NCBI RefSeq assembly: GCF_014841565.1 | Contig: NZ_JACYUD010000010.1 | Span: 95,649-159,648, forward strand | Reading direction: 5' to 3' | DNA length: 64,000 bases | From: Rhizobium sp. CFBP 8762 | GTDB lineage: Bacteria; Pseudomonadota; Alphaproteobacteria; Rhizobiales; Rhizobiaceae | Translations under genes and position numbers: made by a program | Notes under the pieces: generated by a model | What the model was told of the DNA's origin: nothing | What the model saw: only the letters and a program-made list of their open reading frames with translations | The model's database searches: none | Shown: positions 1-9,042 of the stretch, piece by piece | Numbering within the stretch: the stretch's first letter is position 1 | Layout: each line of letters starts with the position of its first letter

Positions 1-512
1 ACCCTACCCGCAGGCGTCGTTTGGTTTCCTATATGGATCAAACCACGTAAAAAGGTGCCGGTAGTGAGAACGACAGCTCCACTTTCATAAACATGACCGT
101 CTTCAGTAATAACTCCCCGAACCACGTCTTTGACAATATGAAGATCAACAACATCCCCCTCGAGAATCAGCAGGTTCGAAAGATTGCTGATTTCGATCTG
201 CATCGCATTTAAGTATAATTCGCGGTCAGCTTGTGTGCGGGGCCCGCGGACCGCAGGACCCTTGCGTCGGTTCAGCATGCGGAACTGAATTCCCGCTTTA
301 TCAGCAACTTGACCCATAAGACCGTCGAATGCATCGATTTCGCGAACGAGATGCCCTTTGCCCAATCCACCGATAGCGGGATTGCACGACATGGTACCTA
401 TAGTTGCTTGCTTGTGGGTGAAGAGTGCCGTCTTTGCACCCATACGTGCTGCAACTGCGGCAGCTTCACAGCCGGCGTGCCCCCCACCGATAACGATCAC
501 ATCAAACTTCAT
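1..512 (-). CDS. mnmG: MnmG (GidA), tRNA uridine-5-carboxymethylaminomethyl synthesis enzyme, N-terminal part
   Basis: FAD-dependent enzyme that works with MnmE to install the (carboxymethyl)aminomethyl group on the wobble uridine of certain tRNAs in the cytoplasm. Only about the first 170 residues lie in the window; the gene continues past the left edge. The N-terminus reads [18 protein letters not shown], with the dinucleotide-binding GGGHAGCEA loop, followed by the family segments [14 protein letters not shown] and [11 protein letters not shown]. The ATG at 512 is directly before the FAD loop, as is usual. It lies downstream of mnmE on the same strand with a 54-bp gap that contains a parS-like palindrome. 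Identity is secure; only the 3' portion is missing because of the window boundary. Confidence 0.95.
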   Translation of the reverse strand, partial: MKFDVIVIGGGHAGCEAAAVAARMGAKTALFTHKQATIGTMSCNPAIGGLGKGHLVREIDAFDGLMGQVADKAGIQFRMLNRRKGPAVRGPRTQADRELYLNAMQIEISNLSNLLILEGDVVDLHIVKDVVRGVITEDGHVYESGAVVLTTGTFLRGLIHIGNQTTPAGR

Positions 513-526
513 GAATGCACCCGAAT

Positions 527-542
527 CGTTTCACGTGAACAA
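527..542. promoter_or_regulatory. parS-like ParB binding site 1 (mnmE-mnmG gap)
   Basis: The 16-mer CGTTTCACGTGAACAA matches the bacterial parS consensus TGTTTCACGTGAAACA at 13 of 16 positions, with the central TTTCACGTGAA intact. It sits in the short gap between mnmE and mnmG, about 4.6 kb from the proposed origin. In related genomes parA-parB lies just beyond mnmG, here off the window. It is the weakest outer match of the four sites listed. Binding is inferred, not shown. Confidence 0.55.
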
Positions 543-566
543 GTCAATTGATTTCGTTGTGTCCGG

Positions 567-1871
567 TCATTTACCAACACAAAATTGAGAAAAAATCACG
601 TCCAATAAATCCTCTACGTCAATTTTTCCGGTGATACGACCAATTTGGTTGCTTGCATCTCGCAGATACTCTGCCTTTAACTCGATGATCGGGGTTTCTA
701 GCGATCTATTAAGAGCGAAAATTGCAGCTTGCAAAAAATTTAGGTGACGTTCTTTTCCGGGAAGCAGAAGGTCATCTCGCGAGTCTACGGAGGGTAACCT
801 CCCCTTGATTACGTTCAACAAGGAATCGATGCCAGTCTTATCTTCCACCGAAATGAAAACGTTTCCGAATCGATTTTCGCTGAAACGATCAGTTTGGGAA
901 GCAACAGCGACGACGTTACCATCCAAGGATTCAAAATCTCTGTCTGTGTCAGACTGCGACGACAAGTACAAAATCAAGTCTGAGTCTTCCATTGCCTGTC
1001 GTGCACGGCGGATGCCTTCCTGCTCGACAATGTCCGATGAGACCCGAAGTCCTGCAGTGTCTAATAGATGAACTGCAAATCCATCAATATCCATTTTAAC
1101 TGATAGAATATCACGTGTAGTCCCCGCAACTTCAGTCACGATAGCAACATCACGCTGAACGAGATAATTCAGAAGGGTGGATTTGCCCGCATTTGGCGCT
1201 CCAGCAATCACAATCTGATAGCCATTTTGAATAATATTCCCGAGCGAGGCTTTTTTACAAAACTCGTTTATTTCCCGCGAGAGATCACACAAATCGTCTG
1301 TCACGGTCTGGGACACAGAGCCCGGAATATCATCCTCATCCGCGAAGTCCAGCTCGGCTTCCAACATTGCGCGTGCGTGGATCAAACGCCGTCGCCACGT
1401 CTCATAAAGTTGTGACACGCCGTCTTTCGATTGCTCGACGGCCAGCCGACGCTGCATTTCCGTCTCAGCGCTGATCAGGTCGGACAGGCCCTCAACCTCG
1501 ACCAAGTCCATCTTGCCGTTATGGAAGGCGCGCAGAGAGAATTCGCCAGCATCGGCAAAACGCACCCCGTCGAGCTTCGCGACTTCCGCGAATATTTTTT
1601 TGATGACGGGACGGCTGCCATGGACCTGGAACTCAGCACAACTTTCCCCCGTAAACGAATGAGGCGCAGGAAAATAGATTACCAGGCCTGAATCGATAAA
1701 ATCGCCCTGGCGGTCATGGAGGGAGCGCAGAACTGCCTTACGCGGGGGAGGGACGGATCCTGCCAACGTCTCGACGACCAATTCGCATAGTGGTCCGCTA
1801 ACCCGTACAACGGCCACACCGGCTGGAACGGGTCCGCTAGACAGAGCGTAGATGGTGTCATTTTGCGTCAT
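567..1871 (-). CDS. mnmE: MnmE (TrmE), tRNA modification GTPase
   Basis: GTPase partner of MnmG in wobble-uridine modification. The 434-residue protein has the N-terminal tetrahydrofolate-binding domain (about 1-120), a helical domain, an inserted G domain with P-loop GAPNAGKST at 224-232, switch I GTTRD at 250-254 and DTAG at 271-274, and ends in the catalytic C-terminal FCVGK at 430-434. The G4 motif, normally NKxD, reads SQTD. Length is normal for the alphaproteobacterial form. It follows rho on the same strand but is separated by a strong hairpin, so it probably has its own promoter. By eye the coding sequence is more AT-rich than later genes in the window. Confidence 0.96.
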   Translation of the reverse strand: MTQNDTIYALSSGPVPAGVAVVRVSGPLCELVVETLAGSVPPPRKAVLRSLHDRQGDFIDSGLVIYFPAPHSFTGESCAEFQVHGSRPVIKKIFAEVAKLDGVRFADAGEFSLRAFHNGKMDLVEVEGLSDLISAETEMQRRLAVEQSKDGVSQLYETWRRRLIHARAMLEAELDFADEDDIPGSVSQTVTDDLCDLSREINEFCKKASLGNIIQNGYQIVIAGAPNAGKSTLLNYLVQRDVAIVTEVAGTTRDILSVKMDIDGFAVHLLDTAGLRVSSDIVEQEGIRRARQAMEDSDLILYLSSQSDTDRDFESLDGNVVAVASQTDRFSENRFGNVFISVEDKTGIDSLLNVIKGRLPSVDSRDDLLLPGKERHLNFLQAAIFALNRSLETPIIELKAEYLRDASNQIGRITGKIDVEDLLDVIFSQFCVGK

Positions 1872-1893
1872 AGGGGGTCGACTACCGGAAATG

Positions 1894-1926
1894 AAAAAGC
1901 GCTCAATGGTCCATTGAGCGCTTTTT
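1894..1926 (-). terminator. Bidirectional hairpin terminator after rho
   Basis: A perfect 16-bp inverted repeat (arms 1894-1909 and 1911-1926) with A5 on one side and T5 on the other, lying 17 bp past the rho stop. It is a classic intrinsic terminator in either direction and separates rho from mnmE. Confidence 0.85.
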
Positions 1927-1943
1927 CGTCAACTGAACGAAAA

Positions 1944-3209
1944 TCAGGTATTCATTGAATCGAAGAAATCGCCGTTGTTCTTTGTTTGCTTCAACTTGTC
2001 GATCAGGAACTCGATAGCGTCTGTGGTACCCATAGGGGACAGAATACGTCTCAGAACAAAGATCTTTTGAAGATCCTGACGCGGAACCAAAAGGTCTTCC
2101 TTACGGGTACCGGATTTCAGAATATCCATAGATGGGAAGATGCGCTTGTCGGCGACCTTGCGATCCAGCACGATTTCCGAGTTACCGGTGCCCTTAAACT
2201 CTTCGAAGATCACTTCGTCCATTCGGCTGCCGGTATCGATCAAGGCAGTGGCAATAATGGTCAGAGACCCGCCCTCTTCAATGTTACGGGCAGCACCGAA
2301 GAAGCGCTTGGGGCGTTGCAGCGCATTCGCATCCACACCCCCGGTCAAGACCTTACCCGATGACGGCACCACCGTGTTGTAAGCTCGGCCAAGACGGGTG
2401 ATGGAGTCGAGTAGAATGACCACATCGCGACCATGCTCAACCAGACGCTTTGCCTTCTCGATAACCATTTCCGCAACCTGCACATGGCGTGTCGCTGGTT
2501 CATCGAAGGTCGATGACACCACTTCGCCCTTAACCGAGCGCTGCATGTCTGTCACTTCTTCCGGTCGCTCATCAATGAGCAGCACGATTAAATAACATTC
2601 CGGATGATTGGCTGTGATGGAGTGAGCAATATTTTGTAGCAGAACCGTTTTACCCGTGCGCGGCGGAGCCACGATCAGTCCGCGCTGTCCCTTGCCCAAT
2701 GGTGCAACCAGATCGATCACCCGGGCTGACAAATCCTTCGACGTTGGAACATCCAGTTCCATCTTGAAGCGCTCGTTTGGGTACAGCGGTGTCAGGTTGT
2801 CGAAGTGAACCTTATGACGAATTTTTTCCGGGTCTTCGAAATTGATCGTGTTGACCTTGAGAAGTGCGAAGTAGCGCTCGCCTTCCTTTGGTCCGCGGAT
2901 TGGACCCTCAACCGTGTCCCCGGTTTTCAACGAAAACCGACGGATTTGGGAAGGTGAAATATAGATATCGTCCGGACCGGGCAGGTAATTTGCATTAGCG
3001 GAGCGCAGAAAGCCAAAGCCGTCCTGCAGAACCTCGACCACGCCTTCGCCGATGATCTCGACGTCCTGGCTGGCCAGCATTTTTAGTATCGCAAACATCA
3101 ATTCCTGTTTGCGCATCACACTGGCATTTTCCACTTCCAGCGATTCGGCGAAAGCAAGCATGTCAGTGGGCGTTTTGTTTTTCAGTTCCTGAAGCTTCAT
3201 TTCAGCCAT
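1944..3209 (-). CDS. rho: Transcription termination factor Rho
   Basis: Hexameric RNA-dependent ATPase that releases RNA polymerase at Rho-dependent terminators. The 421-residue protein has the N-terminal Rho helical and cold-shock RNA-binding regions ([16 protein letters not shown] near 55-70), Walker [13 protein letters not shown] at 177-188 and Walker [10 protein letters not shown], all intact. I place the start at the ATG at 3209 ([10 protein letters not shown]), which matches rhizobial Rho proteins; an in-frame GTG lies four codons upstream at 3221. It lies downstream of hemE-hemJ after a gap of about 180 bp and ends in a strong hairpin. Rho next to hemE-hemJ is usual for the alphaproteobacterial origin region. 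Confidence 0.97.
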   Translation of the reverse strand: MAEMKLQELKNKTPTDMLAFAESLEVENASVMRKQELMFAILKMLASQDVEIIGEGVVEVLQDGFGFLRSANANYLPGPDDIYISPSQIRRFSLKTGDTVEGPIRGPKEGERYFALLKVNTINFEDPEKIRHKVHFDNLTPLYPNERFKMELDVPTSKDLSARVIDLVAPLGKGQRGLIVAPPRTGKTVLLQNIAHSITANHPECYLIVLLIDERPEEVTDMQRSVKGEVVSSTFDEPATRHVQVAEMVIEKAKRLVEHGRDVVILLDSITRLGRAYNTVVPSSGKVLTGGVDANALQRPKRFFGAARNIEEGGSLTIIATALIDTGSRMDEVIFEEFKGTGNSEIVLDRKVADKRIFPSMDILKSGTRKEDLLVPRQDLQKIFVLRRILSPMGTTDAIEFLIDKLKQTKNNGDFFDSMNT

Positions 3210-3389
3210 GAAGAAAACCACATTAGAGTGTCGAAATGGAAATTGGCGTGATGATCAAAGGTGCGCTGCGATTAAGAAGCAGTCCACCGAACTTACACAG
3301 GCCGCGGAGAGGAGATTGACCTAAAATAGCGAGTTCCCACTCTGACCGCAAGACCCCCTTATAATTTAAGCTAAAATATAAGCCACACG

Positions 3390-3929
3390 TTAAAACGGCT
3401 TCACAATTACCAGAATGACAATCAGGATCATCAGGAGTGTCGGAATCTCATTGATCATTCGCCAGCTGCGCGCAGAGCGCCGGTTCTCGTCCCGAGCAAA
3501 AGCTCGAATTGAGCGGCTAAAAAAAACATGCGTTGCAGTCAGCAGCACAACGCACAGAATTTTTGCATGAAGCCAGCCGCCCTGAAATTCGTAGAGCGCC
3601 CAGGCGAGATAGAGCCCCAGAACCCAGCTGATCATCATGGCCGGGTTCATGATCAATTTCAGCAGGCGGCGTTCCATCACCTTGAAGGTTTCGGATTGTT
3701 GCGAGCCCGGTTCTGCATCGGTGTGATAGATAAACAATCGTGGAAGGTATAGCAAACCGGCCATCCACGAGATGACCGCGATCACATGAAACGCTTTGAC
3801 CCACACGATGAAGGTATCGGGCTGCATCCAAATAAAGGCGGCCGCAATGCCCGCAAACACAACAAGCGCGACGGCGGCCTTTTTCGCAGCCCGTCTGCCC
3901 GCTGTCGGATCAATTTGTTTCTCGGCCAT
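3390..3929 (-). CDS. hemJ: HemJ, protoporphyrinogen IX oxidase
   Basis: Membrane protein that converts protoporphyrinogen IX to protoporphyrin IX, the penultimate step of heme synthesis, in bacteria lacking HemY and HemG. About 179 residues with four predicted membrane segments. The family signature KAFHVIAVISWMAGLLYLPR, with its conserved His, follows the first membrane segment. Its ATG at 3929 shares a base with the hemE stop (TGATG), which suggests translational coupling; a GTG at 3932 is an alternative start. Pairing with hemE, two steps earlier in the pathway, supports the assignment. Confidence 0.92.
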   Translation of the reverse strand: MAEKQIDPTAGRRAAKKAAVALVVFAGIAAAFIWMQPDTFIVWVKAFHVIAVISWMAGLLYLPRLFIYHTDAEPGSQQSETFKVMERRLLKLIMNPAMMISWVLGLYLAWALYEFQGGWLHAKILCVVLLTATHVFFSRSIRAFARDENRRSARSWRMINEIPTLLMILIVILVIVKPF

Positions 3930-4960
3930 CACGAGTGCCCACGGACCCTGTTGACCAAAGCGGTCACATGATCGGGATTGGCCTGCGGTGTAATTCCATG
4001 GCCAAGGTTGAAGATCAGTGGACCCTGTCCCAAGGTCTGAAGGATCGCATCAATGCCGTCATCCAGAGCCCGTCCTCCGGCAACGACGCGCATAGGGTCC
4101 AGATTTCCTTGCACCGGACCGTCCTTCTGGAGGTCGCGAGCAAATGACAGCGGAACTGACCAGTCCAGCCCGATTGCATCGGCATCAACCGCCTGACGGT
4201 AATGTTTCAGCAGGATACCGGCACCCTTGGCGAATGCTATGATCTTGGCCGACGGGCGCTGAGAGCGGACCGCATCAATCATTCGACGAACGGGCTTGAC
4301 CGCAAAACGCTCAAATTCGGCTTCACCCAACACACCGGCCCAAGAGTCGAAAATCTGAACGGCATCGGCGCCCGCATCAATTTGGGCAATCAGATATTCT
4401 GCCGAAACATCAGCCAGAAACGCCAGAAGATGGTCAAAAGCCTCCGGGTTGCGATAGGCAAAAAGCCGTGCGGGGGCCTGGTCTGGCGTACCGTGACCGG
4501 CGATCATATAGGTAGCAACCGTCCAGGGCGCGCCGCAGAATCCAAGCAACGTCGTTTCTGCAGGCAAAGCAACCCGAAGCCGGGACACCGTTTCAATCAC
4601 CGGCGACAGGTGCGATCCGATCGTATCGCCCTTCAGCGCATAGATCCCGTCAACATCGATCGGCTCCATGAGGGGACCACGACCTTCTTCAAAGCGAACG
4701 CTGCGGTTCAGCGCATCGGGAATAACGAGAATATCGGAAAACAAAATGGCTGCATCAAAGCCATATCGCCGAATGGGCTGAAGTGTCACTTCCACAGCAT
4801 GATCGGGCGAATAGCAAAGATCGAGAAAACTTCCCGCTTCGGCACGCGTCTGCCGATATTCCGGCAGATAACGACCAGCCTGTCGCATCAACCAGATTGG
4901 GGGAGGGGAGAGCGTCTTGCCTTCCAGAACTTGCAGGATTTTGCGGTTTTCAGTGGCCAA
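3929..4960 (-). CDS. hemE: HemE, uroporphyrinogen decarboxylase
   Basis: Cytoplasmic enzyme that removes four acetate carboxyl groups from uroporphyrinogen III to give coproporphyrinogen III. The signature [13 protein letters not shown] starts at about residue 23, and [11 protein letters not shown] and NLGHGI segments are present. No ATG is available at the expected place. I choose the TTG at 4960 (343 residues) because GGGAG lies 8 bases upstream on the minus strand; another TTG five codons further up (4975) has no such site. HemE is the classical neighbour of the alphaproteobacterial chromosomal origin, and the non-coding region upstream is the proposed oriC. Confidence 0.95.
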   Translation of the reverse strand: MATENRKILQVLEGKTLSPPPIWLMRQAGRYLPEYRQTRAEAGSFLDLCYSPDHAVEVTLQPIRRYGFDAAILFSDILVIPDALNRSVRFEEGRGPLMEPIDVDGIYALKGDTIGSHLSPVIETVSRLRVALPAETTLLGFCGAPWTVATYMIAGHGTPDQAPARLFAYRNPEAFDHLLAFLADVSAEYLIAQIDAGADAVQIFDSWAGVLGEAEFERFAVKPVRRMIDAVRSQRPSAKIIAFAKGAGILLKHYRQAVDADAIGLDWSVPLSFARDLQKDGPVQGNLDPMRVVAGGRALDDGIDAILQTLGQGPLIFNLGHGITPQANPDHVTALVNRVRGHS

Positions 4961-5194
4961 TGGGCTGGCTCCCAATAAATAAGAAATGGATATTTAGAAG
5001 GTTTCTATTTCTTAGAGTCTGTGACTATCAAGGATTAAAATTGCTACACAGGTTTTCCCGCTGATGAGCGCCAACCCGAATAGCTGTGAATGCGCAGCAC
5101 ATTTCGATTTTAAGAAGCGAGGAAAACTGAAAAGAATCCAAGGATTCCATATTCTTATATATCTGCGCTCTAGACTATAATTCTGGGGACAGAC

Positions 5195-5203
5195 TGTGGA
5201 TAA
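5195..5203 (-). promoter_or_regulatory. DnaA box, perfect match
   Basis: TGTGGATAA, the complement of the consensus TTATCCACA, in the hemE upstream gap. It is the strongest of the three boxes. Confidence 0.8.
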
Positions 5204-5231
5204 GCGTGACACTATGTCCATGTTGCGAGTC

Positions 5232-5240
5232 TTATTCACA
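5232..5240 (+). promoter_or_regulatory. DnaA box (TTATTCACA)
   Basis: Matches the relaxed consensus TTATNCACA. It forms an inverted pair with the identical box at 5274-5282, with a 17-nt inverted repeat between them. Confidence 0.72.
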
Positions 5241-5273
5241 GATACCGAAAAAAGCGTTTTCGAAAAACGCGAT

Positions 5274-5282
5274 TGTGAATAA
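5274..5282 (-). promoter_or_regulatory. DnaA box (TTATTCACA, reverse)
   Basis: TGTGAATAA, the exact reverse complement of the box at 5232-5240, three bases after the inverted repeat ending at 5270. Confidence 0.72.
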
Positions 5283-5351
5283 CCTTGTGGTTATCCCAGC
5301 CGACCACCGGGGGTCTAAATCTTGTCCCCAGTTGTCCCGGCTTATCAACAG

Positions 5352-6188
5352 ATGGCGAAGATTCACGTGGAGAATACCAAAAACTATTTTCACCTCCATT
5401 TGATCTCTGATTCGACGGGGGAGACGTTGATTGCGGCAGGACGTGCGGCAGCGGCGCAATTTCAATCCGCACAAGCGCTGGAACATGTCTATCCGCTCAT
5501 CCGCAATGCACGACAGCTAACCAAGGTTCTGGAAGCGATCGATGAAAAGCCCGGGATCGTTCTCTATACAATTGTCGATCGCGAGCTTTCTGAACTGGTT
5601 GGAAAACGCTGCAGGGAGATGAACGTTCCGTGCGTTGCCGTGCTCGATCCCGTTGTAGATATTTTTCAGTCCTACCTCGGGGCACCATCGCGCCGCCGCG
5701 TGGGTGCGCAGCATGTGATGGATGCCGATTATTTTGCCCGCATCGAAGCCTTGAACTTCACGATGGACCATGATGACGGGCAGTTTCCGAACGACTTCGA
5801 TGAGGCCGATGTGGTTCTGGTGGGGATCAGCAGGACCTCCAAGACACCGACCAGCATCTATTTGGCCAATCGGGGCATCAAGACCGCCAATATTCCGCTT
5901 GTTCCCGGCATGGCATTGCCGGAAGGCTTGTTCAAAGCAACCCGGCCTCTGATCGTCGGGTTGATTGCAACAGCCGACCGGATTTCGCAGGTGCGGCAAA
6001 ATCGTGTGCTGGGATCGACCCAGGGATTTCAGGGTGGTGATTACGCCGACCGCGCAACCATAGCCGAGGAACTCAAATACGCGCGTGCGCTTTGCGCACG
6101 GCACAACTGGCCCATTATTGATGTGACGCGGCGCTCTATCGAAGAGACCGCTGCGGCAATCGTTGCGCTGCGCCCACGGCTGCGGTAA
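5352..6188 (+). CDS. ppsR: Bifunctional kinase/pyrophosphorylase regulating PEP synthase or PPDK (DUF299)
   Basis: Regulatory protein of the DUF299 family. It inactivates pyruvate, phosphate dikinase or PEP synthase by ADP-dependent phosphorylation and reactivates it by Pi-dependent dephosphorylation, so it gates pyruvate-to-PEP flux. The 278-residue protein shows [13 protein letters not shown] near 13-24 and the kinase P-loop GISRTSKTP at 158-166. I use the ATG at 5352; the GTG at 5367 would give a start closer to many rhizobial homologues, and an upstream ATG at 5322 would run into a DnaA-like box. It is the first rightward gene from the proposed origin, as in Agrobacterium and Sinorhizobium. 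The target enzyme is not in this window. Confidence 0.92.
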   Translation: MAKIHVENTKNYFHLHLISDSTGETLIAAGRAAAAQFQSAQALEHVYPLIRNARQLTKVLEAIDEKPGIVLYTIVDRELSELVGKRCREMNVPCVAVLDPVVDIFQSYLGAPSRRRVGAQHVMDADYFARIEALNFTMDHDDGQFPNDFDEADVVLVGISRTSKTPTSIYLANRGIKTANIPLVPGMALPEGLFKATRPLIVGLIATADRISQVRQNRVLGSTQGFQGGDYADRATIAEELKYARALCARHNWPIIDVTRRSIEETAAAIVALRPRLR

Positions 6189-6225
6189 CAGGCTCACATC
6201 ACCCAGCTTCATCGGGACGTCGACA

Positions 6226-6825
6226 ATGCCTGCACCGCTTATTCTCGGCTCCGCGAGCCCGTTTCGAAAAGCCCTGATGGAAAATGCGGGGCTGACATTC
6301 ACCGTGCAAAGTGCCGTTATCGACGAGCGATCCATTGAATCCAACTTAGAGGCTGGCTGCCACACGCCGGAGCAGGTCGCGCTGATCCTGGCGGAAGCGA
6401 AAGCGCTGGAGGTTTCAAACCGGTTTCCGGATGCTCTGGTGCTTGGGTCGGATCAAACGCTTTCGCTGGGGGACCGCGTCTTTCACAAGCCGGTGGATCG
6501 CGCAGGAGCGCAAGAGCATCTGAAAGCGCTATCGGGCAAAACCCATCAATTGAACAGCGCGGTTGTTCTTGCACAGAATGCGAAGGTGCTTTGGAATCAT
6601 ATCTCAACAGCGCGCTTGACGATGCGTGATCTGTCCGCAAACTTCATAGAACGCCATTTGCAACGTGTAGGTGATACCGTCCTGTCCAGCGTGGGAGCGT
6701 ATCAGTTGGAAGGTGAGGGGCTGCAATTGTTTGATCATATCGATGGCGACTATTTCACGATTATCGGGTTACCTATGCTCCCTCTGCTGAAACAGCTTCG
6801 CACGATGGGACAGATCGATGCGTGA
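6226..6825 (+). CDS. maf: Maf-like nucleoside triphosphate pyrophosphatase
   Basis: Maf/YceF/YhdE family enzyme that hydrolyses non-canonical or canonical nucleoside triphosphates to the monophosphate and pyrophosphate. The 199-residue protein has the N-terminal substrate motif LGSASPFRK at 7-15 and the GSDQTL segment with the catalytic Asp. The start is the ATG at 6226 just before the motif; a longer reading from 6163 would overlap the previous gene and is unlikely. Its stop codon lies inside the start of aroE (8-bp overlap) and inside a parS-like site. The exact nucleotide substrate cannot be read from sequence. Confidence 0.9.
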   Translation: MPAPLILGSASPFRKALMENAGLTFTVQSAVIDERSIESNLEAGCHTPEQVALILAEAKALEVSNRFPDALVLGSDQTLSLGDRVFHKPVDRAGAQEHLKALSGKTHQLNSAVVLAQNAKVLWNHISTARLTMRDLSANFIERHLQRVGDTVLSSVGAYQLEGEGLQLFDHIDGDYFTIIGLPMLPLLKQLRTMGQIDA

Positions 6826-7675
6826 TTCACGTGAAACATTTGTTAACCATGCCTTTGTTGCTGGCTACCCAATTCATCACTCGCGCTCGCCATTGATCCA
6901 CGGATATTGGCTCAACGCTCTGGGGTTGCGCGGAAGCTACACCAGACAAGAGATTGCGCCAGCAGACTTTCCGGCCTTCATGGAAGCGCTGAAACAAGGC
7001 GAAAGCCGATTTATCGGTGGCAATGTGACAATCCCGCATAAGGAAAGTGCTTATCAACTGGCGGACAGGCCGGACGAGATCGCGCATGAATTGGGTGCCG
7101 CCAATACGGTGTGGAAACAGGACGGCCAGATTTTTGCAACCAATACGGATGCGTATGGTTTTGCGGCCAACCTTGACGCTCGCGCACCCGGTTGGGACAA
7201 GGGTGAGACAGCAATTGTCTTTGGGGCGGGGGGTGCCAGCCGTGCCGTGGTTCAGGCGATCCGTAACCGGGGCTTTAAAACCATCCATATCCTCAACAGA
7301 ACCGTGGAACGGGCACAGGAACTGGCAGATCGTTTTGGCCGGGATAGCATCGTCGCTCATCCGCTCGACGCGCTGTCAGAGCTGACCCGAGACGCCCATC
7401 TGTTCGTCAACACCACATCGCTTGGGATGACCGATGACACGGTGCCCGAAGTGGATTTCACACATATGTCTCCCGGCGCTTTGGTTACGGATATTGTTTA
7501 TATTCCCTTGAAAACACCGTTTCTGGCCGCTGCCGAACGTCAGGGGTTACGAACTGTGGATGGTTTGGGCATGCTGCTGCATCAGGCGGTGCCGGGATTT
7601 GAAACATGGTTTGGGACAAGACCCGATGTCACCGAAGACCTGAGAGCATTGGTCATCGCGGATATGGACCACTAG
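6818..7675 (+). CDS. aroE: AroE, shikimate dehydrogenase
   Basis: NADPH-dependent reduction of 3-dehydroshikimate to shikimate in aromatic amino acid synthesis. The 285-residue protein shows the substrate loop HSRSPLIH at 21-28, NVTIPHK with the catalytic Lys at 75, and the Rossmann loop GAGGASRAV near 140. It overlaps maf by 8 bp and is followed by coaE after one base, so the maf-aroE-coaE-dnaQ run is probably one transcript. Codons 2-7 (RDSRET) are written by a parS-like sequence, which may constrain the N-terminus more than protein function does. Confidence 0.95.
   Translation: MRDSRETFVNHAFVAGYPIHHSRSPLIHGYWLNALGLRGSYTRQEIAPADFPAFMEALKQGESRFIGGNVTIPHKESAYQLADRPDEIAHELGAANTVWKQDGQIFATNTDAYGFAANLDARAPGWDKGETAIVFGAGGASRAVVQAIRNRGFKTIHILNRTVERAQELADRFGRDSIVAHPLDALSELTRDAHLFVNTTSLGMTDDTVPEVDFTHMSPGALVTDIVYIPLKTPFLAAAERQGLRTVDGLGMLLHQAVPGFETWFGTRPDVTEDLRALVIADMDH
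6823..6838. promoter_or_regulatory. parS-like ParB binding site 2 (maf/aroE overlap)
   Basis: TGATTCACGTGAAACA matches the parS consensus at 15 of 16 positions and is the best of the four in this window. It starts on the maf stop codon and runs through aroE codons 2-7. It lies 1.7 kb from the proposed origin, where centromere-like sites are expected. Confidence 0.8.
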
Positions 7676-7676
7676 C

Positions 7677-8279
7677 ATGATCATTCTGGGGCTGACGGGT
7701 TCTATCGGCATGGGAAAATCCACAACCGCTGCAATGTTTGCGCAAGCGGGTGTACCCGTGAACGATGCTGATGCCGTGGTCCATGCTCTCTACGAAGGGG
7801 AAGCGGTCGCGCCGATCGAGACCGCCTTTCCGGGAACGGTTCGAGATGGTCGTGTCGACCGTTCCTTGTTGTCTGCACAACTCTCTAAAAATCCAGCTCT
7901 GTTTCAAACGCTGGAAACTATCGTTCATCCACTGGTCCGCGCGCGCGAAGCAGCGTTTATCAAACACCACCAGAGGGAGGACACACCCGTTGTTCTCCTA
8001 GATATACCGCTTCTGTTTGAGACTGGCGGGGAAGGCCGGGTTGACAAAACAGTTGTGGTGACCTGCGATCCTGACCTACAAAAGGACAGGGTTTTATCCC
8101 GGCCCGGCATGACGCTTGAAAAGTTTGAATTGATCCGTCAGCGACAAATGCCGGATGCGGAAAAACGCAGACGAGCGGATTTTATCATTGATACCGGATT
8201 GGGGTTTGAGAATGCGCGTGCCCAGGTGGCCAACATTCTCGCTGGACTTAAACCAATGAAAGACCAAGTGAATGCGTGA
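7677..8279 (+). CDS. coaE: CoaE, dephospho-CoA kinase
   Basis: Final step of coenzyme A synthesis: ATP-dependent phosphorylation of the 3'-hydroxyl of dephospho-CoA. The 200-residue protein starts with the P-loop [12 protein letters not shown] at 5-16, then DADAVVH and PLLFETG, which are typical CoaE segments. It begins one base after aroE and overlaps dnaQ by 8 bp. Another CoA-pathway gene, coaA, is elsewhere in this window, at the end of the his cluster. Confidence 0.95.
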   Translation: MIILGLTGSIGMGKSTTAAMFAQAGVPVNDADAVVHALYEGEAVAPIETAFPGTVRDGRVDRSLLSAQLSKNPALFQTLETIVHPLVRAREAAFIKHHQREDTPVVLLDIPLLFETGGEGRVDKTVVVTCDPDLQKDRVLSRPGMTLEKFELIRQRQMPDAEKRRRADFIIDTGLGFENARAQVANILAGLKPMKDQVNA

Positions 8280-8991
8280 AATCATCTTTGATACGGAAAC
8301 CACCGGCCTTGATAACCGTGTTGACCGCATTATCGAAATCGGCGGTATCGAACTTGATAACCATTTTCCGACCGGGCGTACCTTTCACAAATATATCAAC
8401 CCCGGTGAGCAGAAGGTGCATCCTGAAGCCCTGGCCATTCACGGTATTACCGACGAGTTTTTGAAGGACAAACCGCCCTTTGCGGATGTCGTCGGTGAAC
8501 TGGTCGATTTCTTTGAAGGCGCTCGTTGGGTAGCCCACAACGCGACCTTTGATATGGGCTTCATCAATGCTGAATTTGCGCGGCTGAGTATTCCCCCGGT
8601 GCCGCAGGACCGGGTGTTGGATACCCTGTCCATGGCCCGCCGCAAGCATCCCATGGGTCCCAATTCTCTGGATGCCCTGTGCCGTCGCTACGGCATCGAC
8701 AATGCCCACCGCACCAAGCATGGCGCGCTTCTCGACTCCGAACTTCTGGCTGAAGTCTATATCGAGATGATCGGAGGACGGCAGGCGGCCCTTGGCTTGT
8801 CCAGTGAGGAGTCGCGTGGGCGCGATGGCACATCGTTTGAAAACGAAGTGATCGTTATTGCCGCAAGACCCCGGCCTCTGGCAGCGCGGATCAGTGAAGC
8901 AGAGCGGGCAGCCCATGCAGCGATGGTGTCGAGCCTTGGTGGCAAGGCGATATGGGCAAAATATGAGGCTGGCTCCGTAGATCCCGCCTGA
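8272..8991 (+). CDS. dnaQ: DnaQ, DNA polymerase III epsilon subunit (proofreading exonuclease)
   Basis: 3'-5' exonuclease that proofreads for the replicative polymerase. The 239-residue protein has the ExoI motif FDTETTG with catalytic Asp7 and Glu9, the ExoII region HNATFDMGF and the ExoIII region [16 protein letters not shown]. The C-terminal tail of about 60 residues would contact the alpha subunit. It ends the five-gene rightward run from the origin; a hairpin follows and secB faces it on the other strand. Confidence 0.95.
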   Translation: MREIIFDTETTGLDNRVDRIIEIGGIELDNHFPTGRTFHKYINPGEQKVHPEALAIHGITDEFLKDKPPFADVVGELVDFFEGARWVAHNATFDMGFINAEFARLSIPPVPQDRVLDTLSMARRKHPMGPNSLDALCRRYGIDNAHRTKHGALLDSELLAEVYIEMIGGRQAALGLSSEESRGRDGTSFENEVIVIAARPRPLAARISEAERAAHAAMVSSLGGKAIWAKYEAGSVDPA

Positions 8992-8997
8992 ACGCAA

Positions 8998-9022
8998 AAA
9001 GCCCGGCACAGGGCCGGGCTTT
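8998..9022. terminator. Bidirectional terminator between dnaQ and secB
   Basis: Arms AAAGCCCGGC (8998-9007) and GCCGGGCTTT (9013-9022) with a 5-nt loop and an A tract in front. It can serve both converging genes. Confidence 0.85.
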
Positions 9023-9042
9023 CCAGGTATTCGCTGCGAAGC

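Larger units (their letters stand above)
4961..5351. other. Probable chromosomal replication origin (oriC)
   Basis: This 391-bp non-coding gap separates leftward hemE from the rightward kinase gene, so transcription diverges from it. It holds three DnaA boxes (5195-5203, 5232-5240, 5274-5282), a looser TTATCAACA at 5342-5350, an inverted repeat GCGTTTT-CGA-AAAACGC at 5254-5270 between two opposed boxes, AT-rich tracts at about 4975-5010 and 5150-5182, and GANTC methylation sites at 5015, 5134, 5143, 5227 and 5360. The hemE-adjacent origin is established for Caulobacter, and the same interval for Sinorhizobium meliloti. Position plus boxes make this the best origin candidate; it has not been tested by GC skew here. 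Confidence 0.82.

Noticed and set aside
5359..5374. CACGTG-containing sequence at the start of the kinase gene as a fifth parS
   Set aside because: Only 11 of 16 positions match; too weak compared with the other four.
6843..6850. TTAACCAT, a CtrA-like half-site in aroE
   Set aside because: Single copy inside coding sequence with no second half at the right spacing.
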